NCBI RefSeq assembly: GCF_029027965.1
Contig: NZ_CP119082.1
Span: 1,158,001 to 1,222,000, forward strand
Source: Paracoccus sp. S3-43
Lineage (GTDB): Bacteria; Pseudomonadota; Alphaproteobacteria; Rhodobacterales; Rhodobacteraceae
Length of the DNA: 64,000 nucleotides
Reading direction: 5' to 3'
Made by a program: the position numbers and the translations under genes. The notes under the pieces were generated by a model. That model was given only the letters and a program-made list of their open reading frames with translations. It was not told where the DNA came from and ran no database searches. Shown one piece after another: positions 16,692 through 25,304 of the stretch (positions are counted from its first letter, which is position 1; every line of letters starts with the position of its first letter).

Positions 16692-17968
16692 GATGCCGCT
16701 GGCCGGGATGGTGATGCGCGGACCGGGGCCAAATCTCCAACAGCGAGCTCGAAGCTCTGAGAAGGTTCCTGGTTTGCCCAACCCGGATCATGTCGATCAT
16801 TTGCCCATTCGGATCATGCCTTCCTCACAACTCTGCGTTCCGTTCCTGCCGACGCGCCCGATCAGGCGGTGGCCATCACCGGATCGCGATAGTCCTCGCC
16901 GCGCGTCAGCATCGCCCAAATGCCGCGCGCCATCTTGTTGGCCAGCGCGAAGGCTGCGACCATCGGTGGCTTGCGTTCCAGCATGCGCTCAAGCCAGGGA
17001 TTTTGCGGTGCGCCACGGCGCAGCGCCCAGCGGACCACCGCCATCGCGCCGGTGACAAGCAGTCGCCGGATGTCCCGCTGCCCCATCTTCGATGTTTTCC
17101 CCAGCCTCTGTTTTCCGCCAGAAGAATGTTGCCGCGGCACCAACCCGAGCCAAGCTGCAAAATCGCGGCCACGCCGGAACTGGTCCATCGGCGGCGCGAA
17201 GGTTTCGACTGCGAGCGCAGTGATCGGTCCGACACCCGGCATGGTCTGTAACTGCCGGGGCATGGCGGCCGCCCTGGACGCGGCGGCGAGCTTTGCCGAG
17301 ACTGCGGTAAGGCGGGACGTCAACAGTTCGATCTGCTCCAGAACCATGCGGCAGATGTCTCGCGCCAGGTCAGGCAGGCCCGAACCAGGATCCTCGACCA
17401 CCTTCGCCAGCCGCGGGATATATCCGACCCCTTCCGGCGCCACATGCCCGAATTCATAGAGGTGCGCGCGAAGGGCGTTGATCGCTTCGGTCCGCTGCTT
17501 CACGATCTGCTCGCGGGCGCGAAACGCCACCGCCCGGGCCTGTTGGGCTTCGGTCTTGGGTTCGACGAACCGCATGGTCGGACGCATCGCTGCCTCAACG
17601 ATTGCTTCCGCGTCGGCGGCGTCGTTTTTCTGGCGCTTGATGAACGGTTTGACGTAATGCGGCGCAATGAGCCGGACGCTGTGCCCGTAGGCGGACAATT
17701 CCCGCGCCCAATGGTGCGCGCTGGGACACGCCTCCATCGCCACGTCGCATGCGGGATGGTCCGTCATGAATCGCGCAAACTGCAGTCGCGACAGCTTCTT
17801 GCGGAAAACAACCACCCCATCCGCTGCCGCCCCGTGCAGCTGGAACACGTTCTTTGCCAGATCGACCCCGATAATGCTAACTTCTTCCATGGATGCCCTC
17901 TCCTTCAGCTTGTGCTTCGACACCACGAGTATGGCACATCGCGATGCCGTCAGGGTGAGAGCGGCATC
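16692..17968 (-). mobile_element. IS1111-type (IS110 family) insertion sequence
   Basis: GATGCCGCT at 16692-16700 is repeated in inverted form at 17960-17968, about 1.28 kb apart, enclosing a complete transposase. The 70-base gap on the start side and about 160 bases on the stop side match the IS1111 group, which has sub-terminal inverted repeats and its bridge-RNA region after the gene. Exact ends outside the repeats are not visible. Confidence 0.65.
16862..17890 (-). CDS. IS1111-type transposase (IS110 family, DEDD)
   Basis: The protein has 342 residues. The DEDD domain opens with IIGVDLAKNVFQLHG (first Asp) and includes KNDAADAEAIVEA (further acidic residues). The C-terminal transposase domain has LQTMPGVGPITALAVETF with the conserved Ser-containing part further on (HSSGGKQRLG). 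The chosen start at 17890 has GAGAGG upstream; a longer reading adds 27 residues with no similarity. It recombines the element with guide-RNA help. The frame is intact. Confidence 0.9.
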   Translation of the reverse strand: MEEVSIIGVDLAKNVFQLHGAAADGVVVFRKKLSRLQFARFMTDHPACDVAMEACPSAHHWARELSAYGHSVRLIAPHYVKPFIKRQKNDAADAEAIVEAAMRPTMRFVEPKTEAQQARAVAFRAREQIVKQRTEAINALRAHLYEFGHVAPEGVGYIPRLAKVVEDPGSGLPDLARDICRMVLEQIELLTSRLTAVSAKLAAASRAAAMPRQLQTMPGVGPITALAVETFAPPMDQFRRGRDFAAWLGLVPRQHSSGGKQRLGKTSKMGQRDIRRLLVTGAMAVVRWALRRGAPQNPWLERMLERKPPMVAAFALANKMARGIWAMLTRGEDYRDPVMATA

Positions 17969-18062
17969 CACCCCATCTCCACCAAGCTGACACTGCCCGC
18001 CCTGCGCTTAAGTGTATGAAGGTGCGAGATAATATCGTTCTTCCGTCAATTCGTGCTCCTGA

Positions 18063-18992
18063 TCATTCATGGCCATTACTACCGTGACCGTAGAGGTTGG
18101 CGTTGGTGTGGGCGTTCCTTTCATTCTCGAATTCGAGGCTGGAATGAGCGATGCCGAAGCGCTCGCTCAGTCGTGCTTTGATCTCGCCCTTGATGGCCTC
18201 AATTCTTGTCCATCCATCTTCGGCGACGACCACGTGGCAGTCGAGCGCCGCCTCGTGTTCCTGCATCTGCCATAGATGCACGTGGTGGACATCCGTAACG
18301 CCGTCCACGTCCCGCATCGCGGCAATCACGGCCGAGTTGTCGATATCCGGCGGGCTGCCCAGCATCAGTGTCCGGATCGGGCCGCCGATCTCGGTCAGTG
18401 CGAGATACAGTATATACAGCGCGATACCGATGGTGATTGCGGGATCGACCCAGCGCAGGTCGTAGAGAATGATCAGCGTGCCGCCGACGATCACGGCGAC
18501 CGAGGCGAGCGCATCCGAGAGGTTGTGCAGGAAGAGCGCGCGGATGTTCACGCTGCCCTTCTGCATGGACCAGGTGAGCGCCGCAGTCAGAGCGTCGACC
18601 ACGAGCGCCACGCCGCCGAGGATCACGACGGTCCAACCCTGAACCTCGGGCGGATCGATCATGCGCATACCGCCCTCGTAGATCAGGTAAACGCCGACGA
18701 GGATGAGTGTCGTGTAGTTGATCAGTGCAGCGACAATCTCGATCCGGCCGTATCCGAAGGTCATGCGTTCGTCGGCGGGCCGCCGCGCGATCTTGCGCGC
18801 CGCGAAAGCGATCACCAGCGACGCCATGTCCGAGAAGTTGTGCAGCGCATCCGCGATCAGCGCGAGACTGCCCGAAACGACGCCGCCCGCGATCTGTGCG
18901 ACGGTCAGAAGGGCGTTCGCCCAGATCGCGATGGACACGCGCCGGTCACCGGATGCGGGATCGATGTGGGCATGGCCGTGATCATGCGGCAC
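18063..18992 (-). CDS. CDF cation efflux transporter
   Basis: The protein has 309 residues. The first ten include HDHGHAHID, a metal-loading His run. Six membrane helices follow, with metal-site motifs ALIADALHNFSD and ALFLHNLSDALASV (the HxxxD pairs of zinc transporters), and a cytoplasmic C-terminal domain with DVHHVHLWQMQEHEAALDC. It should export Zn or similar divalent metal in exchange for protons. I prefer the GTG at 18992, which has GAGGAG seven bases upstream, to the ATG at 19007. It overlaps the end of the transglutaminase gene by 11 bases, so both belong to one operon driven from 19812. Confidence 0.85.
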   Translation of the reverse strand: MPHDHGHAHIDPASGDRRVSIAIWANALLTVAQIAGGVVSGSLALIADALHNFSDMASLVIAFAARKIARRPADERMTFGYGRIEIVAALINYTTLILVGVYLIYEGGMRMIDPPEVQGWTVVILGGVALVVDALTAALTWSMQKGSVNIRALFLHNLSDALASVAVIVGGTLIILYDLRWVDPAITIGIALYILYLALTEIGGPIRTLMLGSPPDIDNSAVIAAMRDVDGVTDVHHVHLWQMQEHEAALDCHVVVAEDGWTRIEAIKGEIKARLSERFGIAHSSLEFENERNAHTNANLYGHGSNGHE

Positions 18993-19752
18993 GGTGCGTC
19001 TCCTCATGAAGATGGTTCGGGCGAGCGAGGCCGGGGATTTGCGGCACCTTGCCCCGCCTAATTGCGCGCACGCGTCTGTTCATCCAGTGGCGGATGACGT
19101 GGCGATAGAGCCAGTCGCGCAAGGCGCCGAAGTCCTGGCGATGCCCCCGGTAGAACTCGTCTGGTATAGCGTATGTTGCGAGATCGCGGGCGATGCCGGT
19201 CTTCTGGATATATGTGTCGTCGCCGGTCCACTCGACCGGTGGGCCGCTCAAGCAGTCGGTGCTGGCCCCGTAGCCGCAAAGGCTTTCCATCTCGATGAAC
19301 GCCCGTTGCAGCGATTTCAGAAAGGGCGTGTCCAGGATGAACCCTTCGAGATTGATCCATCCATTCTCGGTCTCGACCTCTACCCAGGAGTGGAGGATTT
19401 CCGCGGGGGCCAGCGGATAAACCCACTCGGGCACGACACCGCGCTGGAGCGCCTTGTGGATGGTGAAGCCATGCAGGCGACACCGAATGCCAAGGCAACG
19501 TAGCAACGCCATGAGCAGCGTGCCCTTGGTGTTGCACTGGCCGTAGCCGTCCGACAGCACTTCTGAGGGCGGGATGTCGTCGGCACGATTGTAGCCGAAA
19601 GCGATCTCGTTTCGGACGAAATCATAGGCGGCACCGATCCGGTCATGCTCGCCAAAAGCCTGCCAGCCGCGGCCCGCGACCAGATCCGCAATAGGAGCGG
19701 CTTCGAAATCCAGCAGCCGCGTGGCTGTCAGCAAGGGGTCAATGGCGGGCAA
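18982..19752 (-). CDS. transglutaminase-like protein of the metal island
   Basis: The protein has 256 residues. The core DGYGQCNTKGTLLMALLRCL (Cys) and the later HSWVEVETENGWINLEGFIL (His, Asp) form the Cys-His-Asp triad of transglutaminase/protease-like folds. A C-terminal RRVRAIRRGKVPQIPG tail is basic. I chose the TTG at 19752, with GAGGAG seven bases upstream. The longer reading from 19812 would start inside the -35 element of the promoter, so it is not translated. No signal peptide is obvious. Substrate is unknown; the same transcript carries a CDF exporter. Confidence 0.7.
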   Translation of the reverse strand: MPAIDPLLTATRLLDFEAAPIADLVAGRGWQAFGEHDRIGAAYDFVRNEIAFGYNRADDIPPSEVLSDGYGQCNTKGTLLMALLRCLGIRCRLHGFTIHKALQRGVVPEWVYPLAPAEILHSWVEVETENGWINLEGFILDTPFLKSLQRAFIEMESLCGYGASTDCLSGPPVEWTGDDTYIQKTGIARDLATYAIPDEFYRGHRQDFGALRDWLYRHVIRHWMNRRVRAIRRGKVPQIPGLARPNHLHEETHRAA

Positions 19753-19781
19753 GATGCATCTCCTCGAGTCTGGCGAGGATC

Positions 19782-19812
19782 TACATAAATGCTCCAGCGA
19801 CTGTAGCTTCAA
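19782..19812 (-). promoter_or_regulatory. MerR-type promoter for transglutaminase-CDF operon
   Basis: On the minus strand, TTGAAG (-35, 19807-19812) and TATGTA (-10, 19782-19787) are 19 bases apart. The spacer CTACAGTCGCTGGAGCATT holds a dyad with CTACAG and CTGGAG. A 19-base gap is typical of MerR-activated promoters. Confidence 0.65.
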
Positions 19813-19840
19813 GTCCTTTTTCTCAGAAGGCGATCAATCG

Positions 19841-20443
19841 CTACCGGTCGTCGGCATGAACGGCTTTGTGGTGTTCGCCGTGTGCATCGCGCAGGATGTC
19901 GATACCGCCCCACGCCGCGATCCCGGCCACGACCACACCCACGACCAGGTCCGGCCAGTTCGTTCCCAGCCAGGCGACGAGACCGCCAGCCACGACGATC
20001 CCGAGGTTCGCGGCGAAGTCGTTCCAGCTGAAGGTGTTCGCCGCGCGGATGTTGACGTCCGGTTCGCGGAGTCGGGCGAGCAACCAGACGCAGACCGCGT
20101 TGATCGCCGCGGCGATCAGGGCCATGGCGATCATGATCGTCCCGAGCGGATCTGACCCGCCGATGTAGCGGCGCCATGCATCGTAGAGGATGCCTGCAGC
20201 GAACAGGATCAGCAGCCCACCGGAGATGTTCGCCGCTCCGCGTTTCCATTTGCCGGACCGGGACAGCGCAAACAGGCTGATAGCGTAGACGAAGCTGTCG
20301 GAAAGGTTGTCGAGGCCGTTGGCGATCAAGGCGCTGGAATCGCCGAACGCACCGGTTGCAAAAAAAGCCACGGCCAGACCGATATTGAGCGCCAGAACGA
20401 TCCAGAGCGTGCGTCTCTCTTTTGAATCTTGTTCTGCGGCCAT
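19841..20443 (-). CDS. short CDF-type cation transporter
   Basis: The protein has 200 residues, all membrane domain. It has CDF-like motifs SALIANGLDNLSDSFVYAIS and NTFSWNDFAANLGIVVAGG, where NxxD and NxxxD replace the usual HxxxD. It lacks the usual cytoplasmic C-terminal domain and ends in a His-rich tail (DAHGEHHKAVHADDR). Such reduced CDF members are encoded beside MerR genes in Rhodobacterales and are thought to export metals; which metal is unknown. It lies 82 bases downstream of the MerR gene, on the same strand. Confidence 0.75.
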   Translation of the reverse strand: MAAEQDSKERRTLWIVLALNIGLAVAFFATGAFGDSSALIANGLDNLSDSFVYAISLFALSRSGKWKRGAANISGGLLILFAAGILYDAWRRYIGGSDPLGTIMIAMALIAAAINAVCVWLLARLREPDVNIRAANTFSWNDFAANLGIVVAGGLVAWLGTNWPDLVVGVVVAGIAAWGGIDILRDAHGEHHKAVHADDR

Positions 20444-20525
20444 TTCTCGTTTTCGGCTCGTGGTTTACGATCGAAGAACTCCTGCGGCTGGTCTAAGTTC
20501 CTGCCGCGACATTGGCATGGTCCAA

Positions 20526-20954
20526 TCAGGCCCCAATCTCGTCGTGCTCGGTCAGACATTCAGAATGGTCCCGCAATACCTCCAGCACCCGGCAATCCGC
20601 TGTCCGCCCGCCGCTGCACTCGTGGACCATGCGTTTCAGTTCCGTGCGCAGCGCCTTCAGGCGGGCCATGCGCTGCTCCACCCGTTTGAGCTGGCGACGC
20701 GCGATGGCATCAGCTTCATCACAGGGCCGATTGGGATGGTCGCTGAGGTCGAGCAGCTCGCGGATCGCATCGAGCGAGAAGCCGAGTTGCCGCGAGTGGC
20801 GGATGAAGGACAGGCGATCGAGTTGTGAACCGTCGTAGCGCCTCTGTCCGCCCTCGGTCCGGCCAGGTTCGGGCATGAGCCCGATCTGCTCGTAGTACCG
20901 GATGGTCTGCACCTTCGTGCCGGTCTTCTTTGACAGAGTGCCGATCGTGAGCAT
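20526..20954 (-). CDS. MerR-family metal-responsive regulator (ZntR/CadR type)
   Basis: The protein has 142 residues. The winged-HTH starts MLTIGTLSKKTGTKVQTIRYYEQIGLMPEP, given here only as family motif (described in parts: TVQTIRYYE-like, then RRYDGSQLDRLSFI). The C-terminal half is a long dimer helix followed by HECSGGRTADCRVLEV. Cys in PCDEAD and in the CxxGxxxxC loop match the metal pocket of ZntR/CadR proteins. The ATG at 20954 has GGAGGTGAGA just upstream. It sits between the two transporter genes and the divergent envelope operon, and is the likely controller of the four promoters described. Confidence 0.85.
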   Translation of the reverse strand: MLTIGTLSKKTGTKVQTIRYYEQIGLMPEPGRTEGGQRRYDGSQLDRLSFIRHSRQLGFSLDAIRELLDLSDHPNRPCDEADAIARRQLKRVEQRMARLKALRTELKRMVHECSGGRTADCRVLEVLRDHSECLTEHDEIGA

Positions 20955-21060
20955 TCTCACCTCCAGAAAAAGTATACAGTCCTTGTAGGTTTTGCGGTGT
21001 GAGCGGGCAAGTGCGGGATTCACAGGCGCGTGATGTCGCATCAAGGCGCCATCTTCATGC

Positions 21061-21091
21061 TTGAACCTTCAGTGGCTAGAGGATGTAGACG
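21061..21091 (+). promoter_or_regulatory. MerR-type promoter for the SCO-Dsb-Lnt operon
   Basis: TTGAAC (21061-21066) and TAGACG (21086-21091) are separated by 19 bases. The spacer contains CCTTCAGTGGCTAGAGG, a dyad of the MerR operator kind (CCT...AGG with CAG...CTA). It is 37 bases before the first start codon. The -10 is a weak match, as expected for an activator-dependent promoter. Confidence 0.65.
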
Positions 21092-21127
21092 CGCAGACAC
21101 ACAAGGATCAATGGCAGGCGAACAGGA

Positions 21128-21730
21128 TTGTCTCTTACATCGGCACAGAAGTTTCTTTGGGTTTTGGCAGGCGTGGCAGCGCTTGCCTTCGTATGGCTTT
21201 TACTCTGGTCCGACTATCGTGCCGACAGCGCCCGAACTGACGCCGAGCCGCCTTTCTTCGCTGAGTTCGAACTGACGGACCACCAGGGTATGGTTCGAAC
21301 CGAGAAGGACTTTGCGGGGCGCTGGATGCTTGTTTTTTTCGGCTTTACCAACTGCCCCGACGTCTGCCCGACGACCCTATCTGAGGTCGCGGCGGTGATG
21401 GACGGTCTGGGCGACGATGCCGCCAAGGTCCAGCCGATTTTCATCACCATCGACCCCGAACGGGACACGCCCGCCGCACTCGCCGAATACGTCCCGCTGT
21501 TCGATGCGGGCATCATCGGTCTGACCGGCACGCCGGAACAGATCGCCGCCACCTCCGAGACGTTTCCGATCTTCTTTGAACGCGTCGAAGAGGCTGCGGC
21601 GCCGGATGGTTACACGATGGGCCACACGTCGCATTTGTTCCTCTTCGATCCCGACGCGGGCTTCGCCGACTCGTGGCCCTACGGCACCTCCGCCGAAGAG
21701 ATCTTCGCCGATCTGGAAGAGAGGATCTGA
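21128..21730 (+). CDS. SCO1/SenC-type copper/thiol protein
   Basis: The protein has 200 residues, with one N-terminal membrane anchor and a periplasmic thioredoxin fold. FGFTNCPDVCPTTLSEV holds the CxxxC copper site, and the conserved His lies in GHTSHLFLFD. In the family this protein delivers Cu to the CuA site of cytochrome oxidase or protects against copper/redox stress. The start is TTG at 21128, with no ATG in frame nearby and a weak AGG site. It is first in a ten-gene operon; a second SCO protein is encoded further down. Confidence 0.85.
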   Translation: MSLTSAQKFLWVLAGVAALAFVWLLLWSDYRADSARTDAEPPFFAEFELTDHQGMVRTEKDFAGRWMLVFFGFTNCPDVCPTTLSEVAAVMDGLGDDAAKVQPIFITIDPERDTPAALAEYVPLFDAGIIGLTGTPEQIAATSETFPIFFERVEEAAAPDGYTMGHTSHLFLFDPDAGFADSWPYGTSAEEIFADLEERI

Positions 21731-21735
21731 CCGAA

Positions 21736-22158
21736 ATGAACCGCATATCCGGAGAAATAGCCCTCGGGCTGGCGTGGATCATCGCGCTCGTCGCCTCGCT
21801 TGCCGTGCTTTTCATCGGCGAGGTGCTGGGGCAGACGCCCTGTGTGCTGTGCTGGTTCCAGCGCGCCTTCATGTTCCCCTTGGCCATCGTCCTCGGGTTC
21901 GGCCTTTGGTGGCGGGACGGCCGCGTGGGGCGCTACGGCATCGCATTGGCGCTTGGCGGCGGCGCAATCGCCCTCTGGCACATAGGGCTGTACGTCGGTC
22001 TTGTTCCCGAACGCATCCAGCCCTGCACGGCCACCGGCCCCTCTTGCACCGATGACAACCAACTGGTCTTCGGCGTCCCGATCCCGCTGATGGCGCTCGC
22101 CGCCTTCGCGCTGATCGGGGCGCTGTCGGCCCTTTCATTGAAGGACACACGAACATGA
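21736..22158 (+). CDS. dsbB: DsbB-type disulfide oxidoreductase
   Basis: The protein has 140 residues and four predicted membrane segments. The first Cys pair is in QTPCVLCWFQRAF, the family CxxC that contacts quinone, and the second is in QPCTATGPSCTD. It should reoxidise the DsbA-like protein encoded next and pass electrons to quinone. The chosen ATG at 21736 lies five bases after the SCO stop. This small DsbB is of the island-borne type, probably separate from a housekeeping copy. Confidence 0.85.
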   Translation: MNRISGEIALGLAWIIALVASLAVLFIGEVLGQTPCVLCWFQRAFMFPLAIVLGFGLWWRDGRVGRYGIALALGGGAIALWHIGLYVGLVPERIQPCTATGPSCTDDNQLVFGVPIPLMALAAFALIGALSALSLKDTRT

Positions 22159-22814
22159 ACCGACGCGGCCTGATCCTGTCCGTTCTCGCCCTCGGCGTCG
22201 CCGGTTTCGGCGGAGCCACCTGGTTTGCAACCCGCCCCGGCCCGGTGGCCGAAGCGGAGCCTGTTGCGCCGGAACTCGCGGACGCGATGATCCGCCCCTA
22301 CTCGCCCATCCTCGGGCCTGCGGAAGCGCCCGTCACGATCGTCGAATTCTTCGATCCGGCCTGCGAGGCCTGTCGCGCCTTTCATCCCATCGTGAAGGAC
22401 ATCATGGCCGAGCATGGGGATGCTGTCCGCGTCGTGATCCGCTACACGCCCTTCCACGGCGCGGCATCCGAGGAAGCCATCCGCGTGCTCGAGGCGGCGC
22501 ACATGCAGGACGTTTACGTGCCGGTGCTCGAGGCCGTTCTGCGGGAACAGCCGAGATGGGCGTCACACGGTGCCCCGGCGCCTGGCCTGATCCTTCAGAT
22601 CGCCACCACGGCCGGACTCGATGCCGAGGCCGCGCGCACGCAAATGCTGGCACCCGATGTCGTGGCGATCCTGAATCAGGATCGTGCCGATGTAGAGACC
22701 GTGGGAGTTCGCCAGACGCCCACATTCTTCGTGAACGGCAAGCCGCTCGATCCATTCGGGGAGGCAGAACTGCGGCGATTGGTGGCTGCCGAAGTCGCTG
22801 CCGCGCAAAGCTGA
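22155..22814 (+). CDS. DsbA-like thiol oxidase
   Basis: The protein has 219 residues, with an N-terminal signal or anchor helix and a thioredoxin fold. VEFFDPACEACRAFHPIV holds the CxxC active site (CEAC) and VRQTPTFFVNGKPL the cis-Pro loop. It introduces disulfides in envelope proteins and is recycled by the DsbB encoded upstream; the two genes overlap by four bases (ATGA). Family members include BdbD/ScsC types. The CEAC dipeptide differs from the CPHC of classical DsbA, so the redox potential may differ. Confidence 0.85.
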   Translation: MNRRGLILSVLALGVAGFGGATWFATRPGPVAEAEPVAPELADAMIRPYSPILGPAEAPVTIVEFFDPACEACRAFHPIVKDIMAEHGDAVRVVIRYTPFHGAASEEAIRVLEAAHMQDVYVPVLEAVLREQPRWASHGAPAPGLILQIATTAGLDAEAARTQMLAPDVVAILNQDRADVETVGVRQTPTFFVNGKPLDPFGEAELRRLVAAEVAAAQS

Positions 22815-22837
22815 ATGGAAAGGGCAGGATCAAAACG

Positions 22838-23305
22838 ATGAAAAAGTATATTTTGACCAGCACACTGGCGGCGCTTTTGACCCTTGGAGGGCTCTCAGTG
22901 CCCGCGCTGGCCGCACCCGAGGATGTTGTCGTCGAGAACGCGTGGTCCCGCGCCTCCATCGGGGTGAACCGTCCCGGGGCCGCTTACATGACGATCCGCA
23001 ACACTGGCGACGAGCCGGTGACGCTGATCGGCCTTACAACACCGCTCGCGATGATGCCCGAAATTCACGAGACGAAGACCAATGCCGAGGGTGTGAGTTC
23101 CATGAGCCCGGCGGGGGAAATCGCGATCGCCCCGGGCGAGAGCGTCGCGCTCGAACCGGGGGGCCTGCACGCAATGCTAATGCGGCTGCAAGAACCGATG
23201 ACAGAAGGGGAAACCTTTCCGCTGACCCTGCTTTTCGACGACGGAGGCGAAGTGACGGTCGAGGTGACGATCCTCGGCATCGCCGCGCGGGGGCCGGAGG
23301 ACTGA
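22838..23305 (+). CDS. PCuAC-type periplasmic copper chaperone
   Basis: The protein has 155 residues, with a signal peptide (ILTSTLAALLTLGGLSVPAL-like, ending ALA-AP). The copper-binding pattern is in MMPEIHETKTNAEG...SMSP and LHAMLM, which gives the family H(M)x10Mx21HxM arrangement. It carries Cu(I) to cytochrome oxidase assembly, often with SCO proteins, and here SCO genes flank it on both sides. Its stop overlaps the next ATG (TGATG). Confidence 0.85.
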   Translation: MKKYILTSTLAALLTLGGLSVPALAAPEDVVVENAWSRASIGVNRPGAAYMTIRNTGDEPVTLIGLTTPLAMMPEIHETKTNAEGVSSMSPAGEIAIAPGESVALEPGGLHAMLMRLQEPMTEGETFPLTLLFDDGGEVTVEVTILGIAARGPED

Positions 23306-23931
23306 TGCGGCGACGGGCGATCCTGGGGTACGGCGCGGCTGGTGTCGGGGTGGTCGCCCTGATGCTCTTTGCCGGTTGGTGGCAGGTCGATGGCCCCGGT
23401 GGACCTGAGCCTATCGGGCAGCGGCCTGTGGCTCTGACCGCGATGGATTTCCGTCTGACGGATCATGAGGGCAACGCGGTCGGGCCGGAAACCCTGATCC
23501 GGCGACCGACGATGGCGTTCTTCGGCTTCACCTACTGTCCCGATGTCTGCCCGACCACGCTCTCGGACATTTCGGGATGGCTCGACGATCTGGGAGACGA
23601 GGCCGACGAGATGAACGTGGTTTTCATCACGGTCGATCCCGAGCGCGACACTGTCGAAACGATGGCCGAATATGTCGGCTACTTCCATCCGGCGATTCGC
23701 GGCTGGACGGGGCCGGAGGAGCAGATAGCGCGCGTCGCGGACGGCTTCCACGCCACCTACGAAAGGGTGCCGACGGAGAGCGGCGATTACACGATGAACC
23801 ACAGCGCGAGCGTCTTCCTGTTCGCAGCCTCTGGGCGGTTCGTCACCATGATCGACTATCACGAACCCAGAGAATTCGCGGTGCCGAAAATTCGCCGCGC
23901 GCTGGAAGAAGAAATGGAGGGGGCGACATGA
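23305..23931 (+). CDS. second SCO1/SenC-type protein
   Basis: The protein has 208 residues, with an N-terminal membrane anchor (GYGAAGVGVVALMLFAGWW) and FGFTYCPDVCPTTLSDISG holding the CxxxC site. The C-terminal conserved His is in NHSASVFLFAASG. It is a paralogue of the first gene in the operon and may cooperate with PCuAC in copper delivery. The ATG overlaps the PCuAC stop, and its end overlaps the M23 gene (ATGA). Confidence 0.85.
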   Translation: MRRRAILGYGAAGVGVVALMLFAGWWQVDGPGGPEPIGQRPVALTAMDFRLTDHEGNAVGPETLIRRPTMAFFGFTYCPDVCPTTLSDISGWLDDLGDEADEMNVVFITVDPERDTVETMAEYVGYFHPAIRGWTGPEEQIARVADGFHATYERVPTESGDYTMNHSASVFLFAASGRFVTMIDYHEPREFAVPKIRRALEEEMEGAT

Positions 23932-25301
23932 GGCTCAGAACTTTGGCGGCTTGTGTCGCAATTGCGGGGACAGTTCCCGGGGCAGCTATCGCGATCTCCG
24001 ATCTTTTGTCGAAAGAACCCGTGCCGCCGGAACTTGCCCAGGCAGGTAGCTGGATGCCCCAAGGTCCTGAAGCCCCCCAGAACGTTGACATCCCCGTGAT
24101 GCTGCCCGCGGCGGCATGGGCAGACGATGCATCCGACCTCAGCCCGCTGCCCCTTCTGCAGGTCGCGTTTGCCGACAGGCCGGTAAGGGCGATCGAGCCA
24201 CCGCTGTCGACGTGGTCGCGCGACATTTTACCAGGCGAGACGCTCGATTTCTTGCTGTCCGAAGCTGGACTTGCGGCTTCTGACAGAGCCGAAGTTGCCC
24301 TCGCGCTTGGCGCGGAATACGATCTGCGACGGCTGCGGCCGGGGCACTCGGTCACTGTCGCTTCGACCATGGACGGCAGCCCCCGCACCGTCTCACTTGC
24401 CGTCGAGGACGGGGTTCGGATCGAGGTGATTTTCGGCGAGCAGTTGTCCACACAGGTCGTGACTCCGGATCCGGAAATCGTAACCCTTGCCGGCAAAGCC
24501 GTGATCGACAGCTCGATCTTCGCGGCACTCGACGAAGCCGGCATACCCGCCCGTTTTTCCGTGGACCTTGCGCAGATGCTGGGTGGGACCGTGGATTTCC
24601 GCCGCGAGATGGCCGGCGGCGAAGCACTAAGGCTTCTCTGGCGTGAGGCGCGGGTCGGCGAGGACAGGATCGGACAGCCCGAACTCGCCTTCGCCGCACT
24701 GGAGATCGGCGGTTCGCTTTACGAGATCGTATGGCCGGACGACGGCAGCGGTCAGGCGACGATCTACGTCGATGGCGAGGTGCTGCGCGTCTTCGCACAG
24801 CCGGTCGAGGGTGCGCGCCTGAGCTCGGTGTTCGGACGCCGCACGCATCCGGTCTTTGGCAACGTCCGGATGCACACCGGCGTCGATTTCGCAGCGGCAC
24901 GTGGGACACCGGTTCAAGCGACGGCACCGGGGCGGGTCAATTTCATCGGCTGGCGCGGCGGATATGGTCGCGTGGTCGAAATCTTGCACGGCTCCGACAC
25001 CATGACGCGCTACGCGCATCTGAGCGCCGTGCCGGAAGACTTGGCACAAGGCCAACGCGTTGCGGCGGGAGACGTGATCGGCCGCGTCGGCGCGACTGGC
25101 ACGGCGACAGGTCCGAACCTGCACTATGAGGTGCTCGTGGATGGGCGCCCGACTGACCCCCTCTCTGACGACCGGCTCGCCGAAGCAGCCGAGCGCGAAG
25201 CGGATGATACCGCCGCGCTCTCGCGTCTGGCCGAGGCGCGGGCGCTTCTGAATGAAAACCTCGGCAGCGAGATTGCCGAAACGATAACCGAAAGGCTCTG
25301 A
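23928..25301 (+). CDS. M23-family peptidoglycan endopeptidase
   Basis: The protein has 457 residues. The M23 zinc site is in HTGVDFAAARGTPVQA (His, Asp) and GPNLHYEVLVDG (HxH partner). Before it, residues about 90-290 hold LysM/OapA-like material and a linker, as in MepM-type enzymes. A signal peptide (CVAIAGTVPGAAIA) starts the protein. It cuts peptide cross-links in the cell wall, and its place in a metal and disulfide operon suggests wall remodelling during envelope stress, which is inference. Confidence 0.85.
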   Translation: MRLRTLAACVAIAGTVPGAAIAISDLLSKEPVPPELAQAGSWMPQGPEAPQNVDIPVMLPAAAWADDASDLSPLPLLQVAFADRPVRAIEPPLSTWSRDILPGETLDFLLSEAGLAASDRAEVALALGAEYDLRRLRPGHSVTVASTMDGSPRTVSLAVEDGVRIEVIFGEQLSTQVVTPDPEIVTLAGKAVIDSSIFAALDEAGIPARFSVDLAQMLGGTVDFRREMAGGEALRLLWREARVGEDRIGQPELAFAALEIGGSLYEIVWPDDGSGQATIYVDGEVLRVFAQPVEGARLSSVFGRRTHPVFGNVRMHTGVDFAAARGTPVQATAPGRVNFIGWRGGYGRVVEILHGSDTMTRYAHLSAVPEDLAQGQRVAAGDVIGRVGATGTATGPNLHYEVLVDGRPTDPLSDDRLAEAAEREADDTAALSRLAEARALLNENLGSEIAETITERL

Positions 25302-25304
25302 TCC

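Noticed and set aside
20955..21005. MerR-type operator for the MerR gene itself
   Set aside because: TATACT is a fair -10, but no -35 at 19 bases with the shared dyad could be found.
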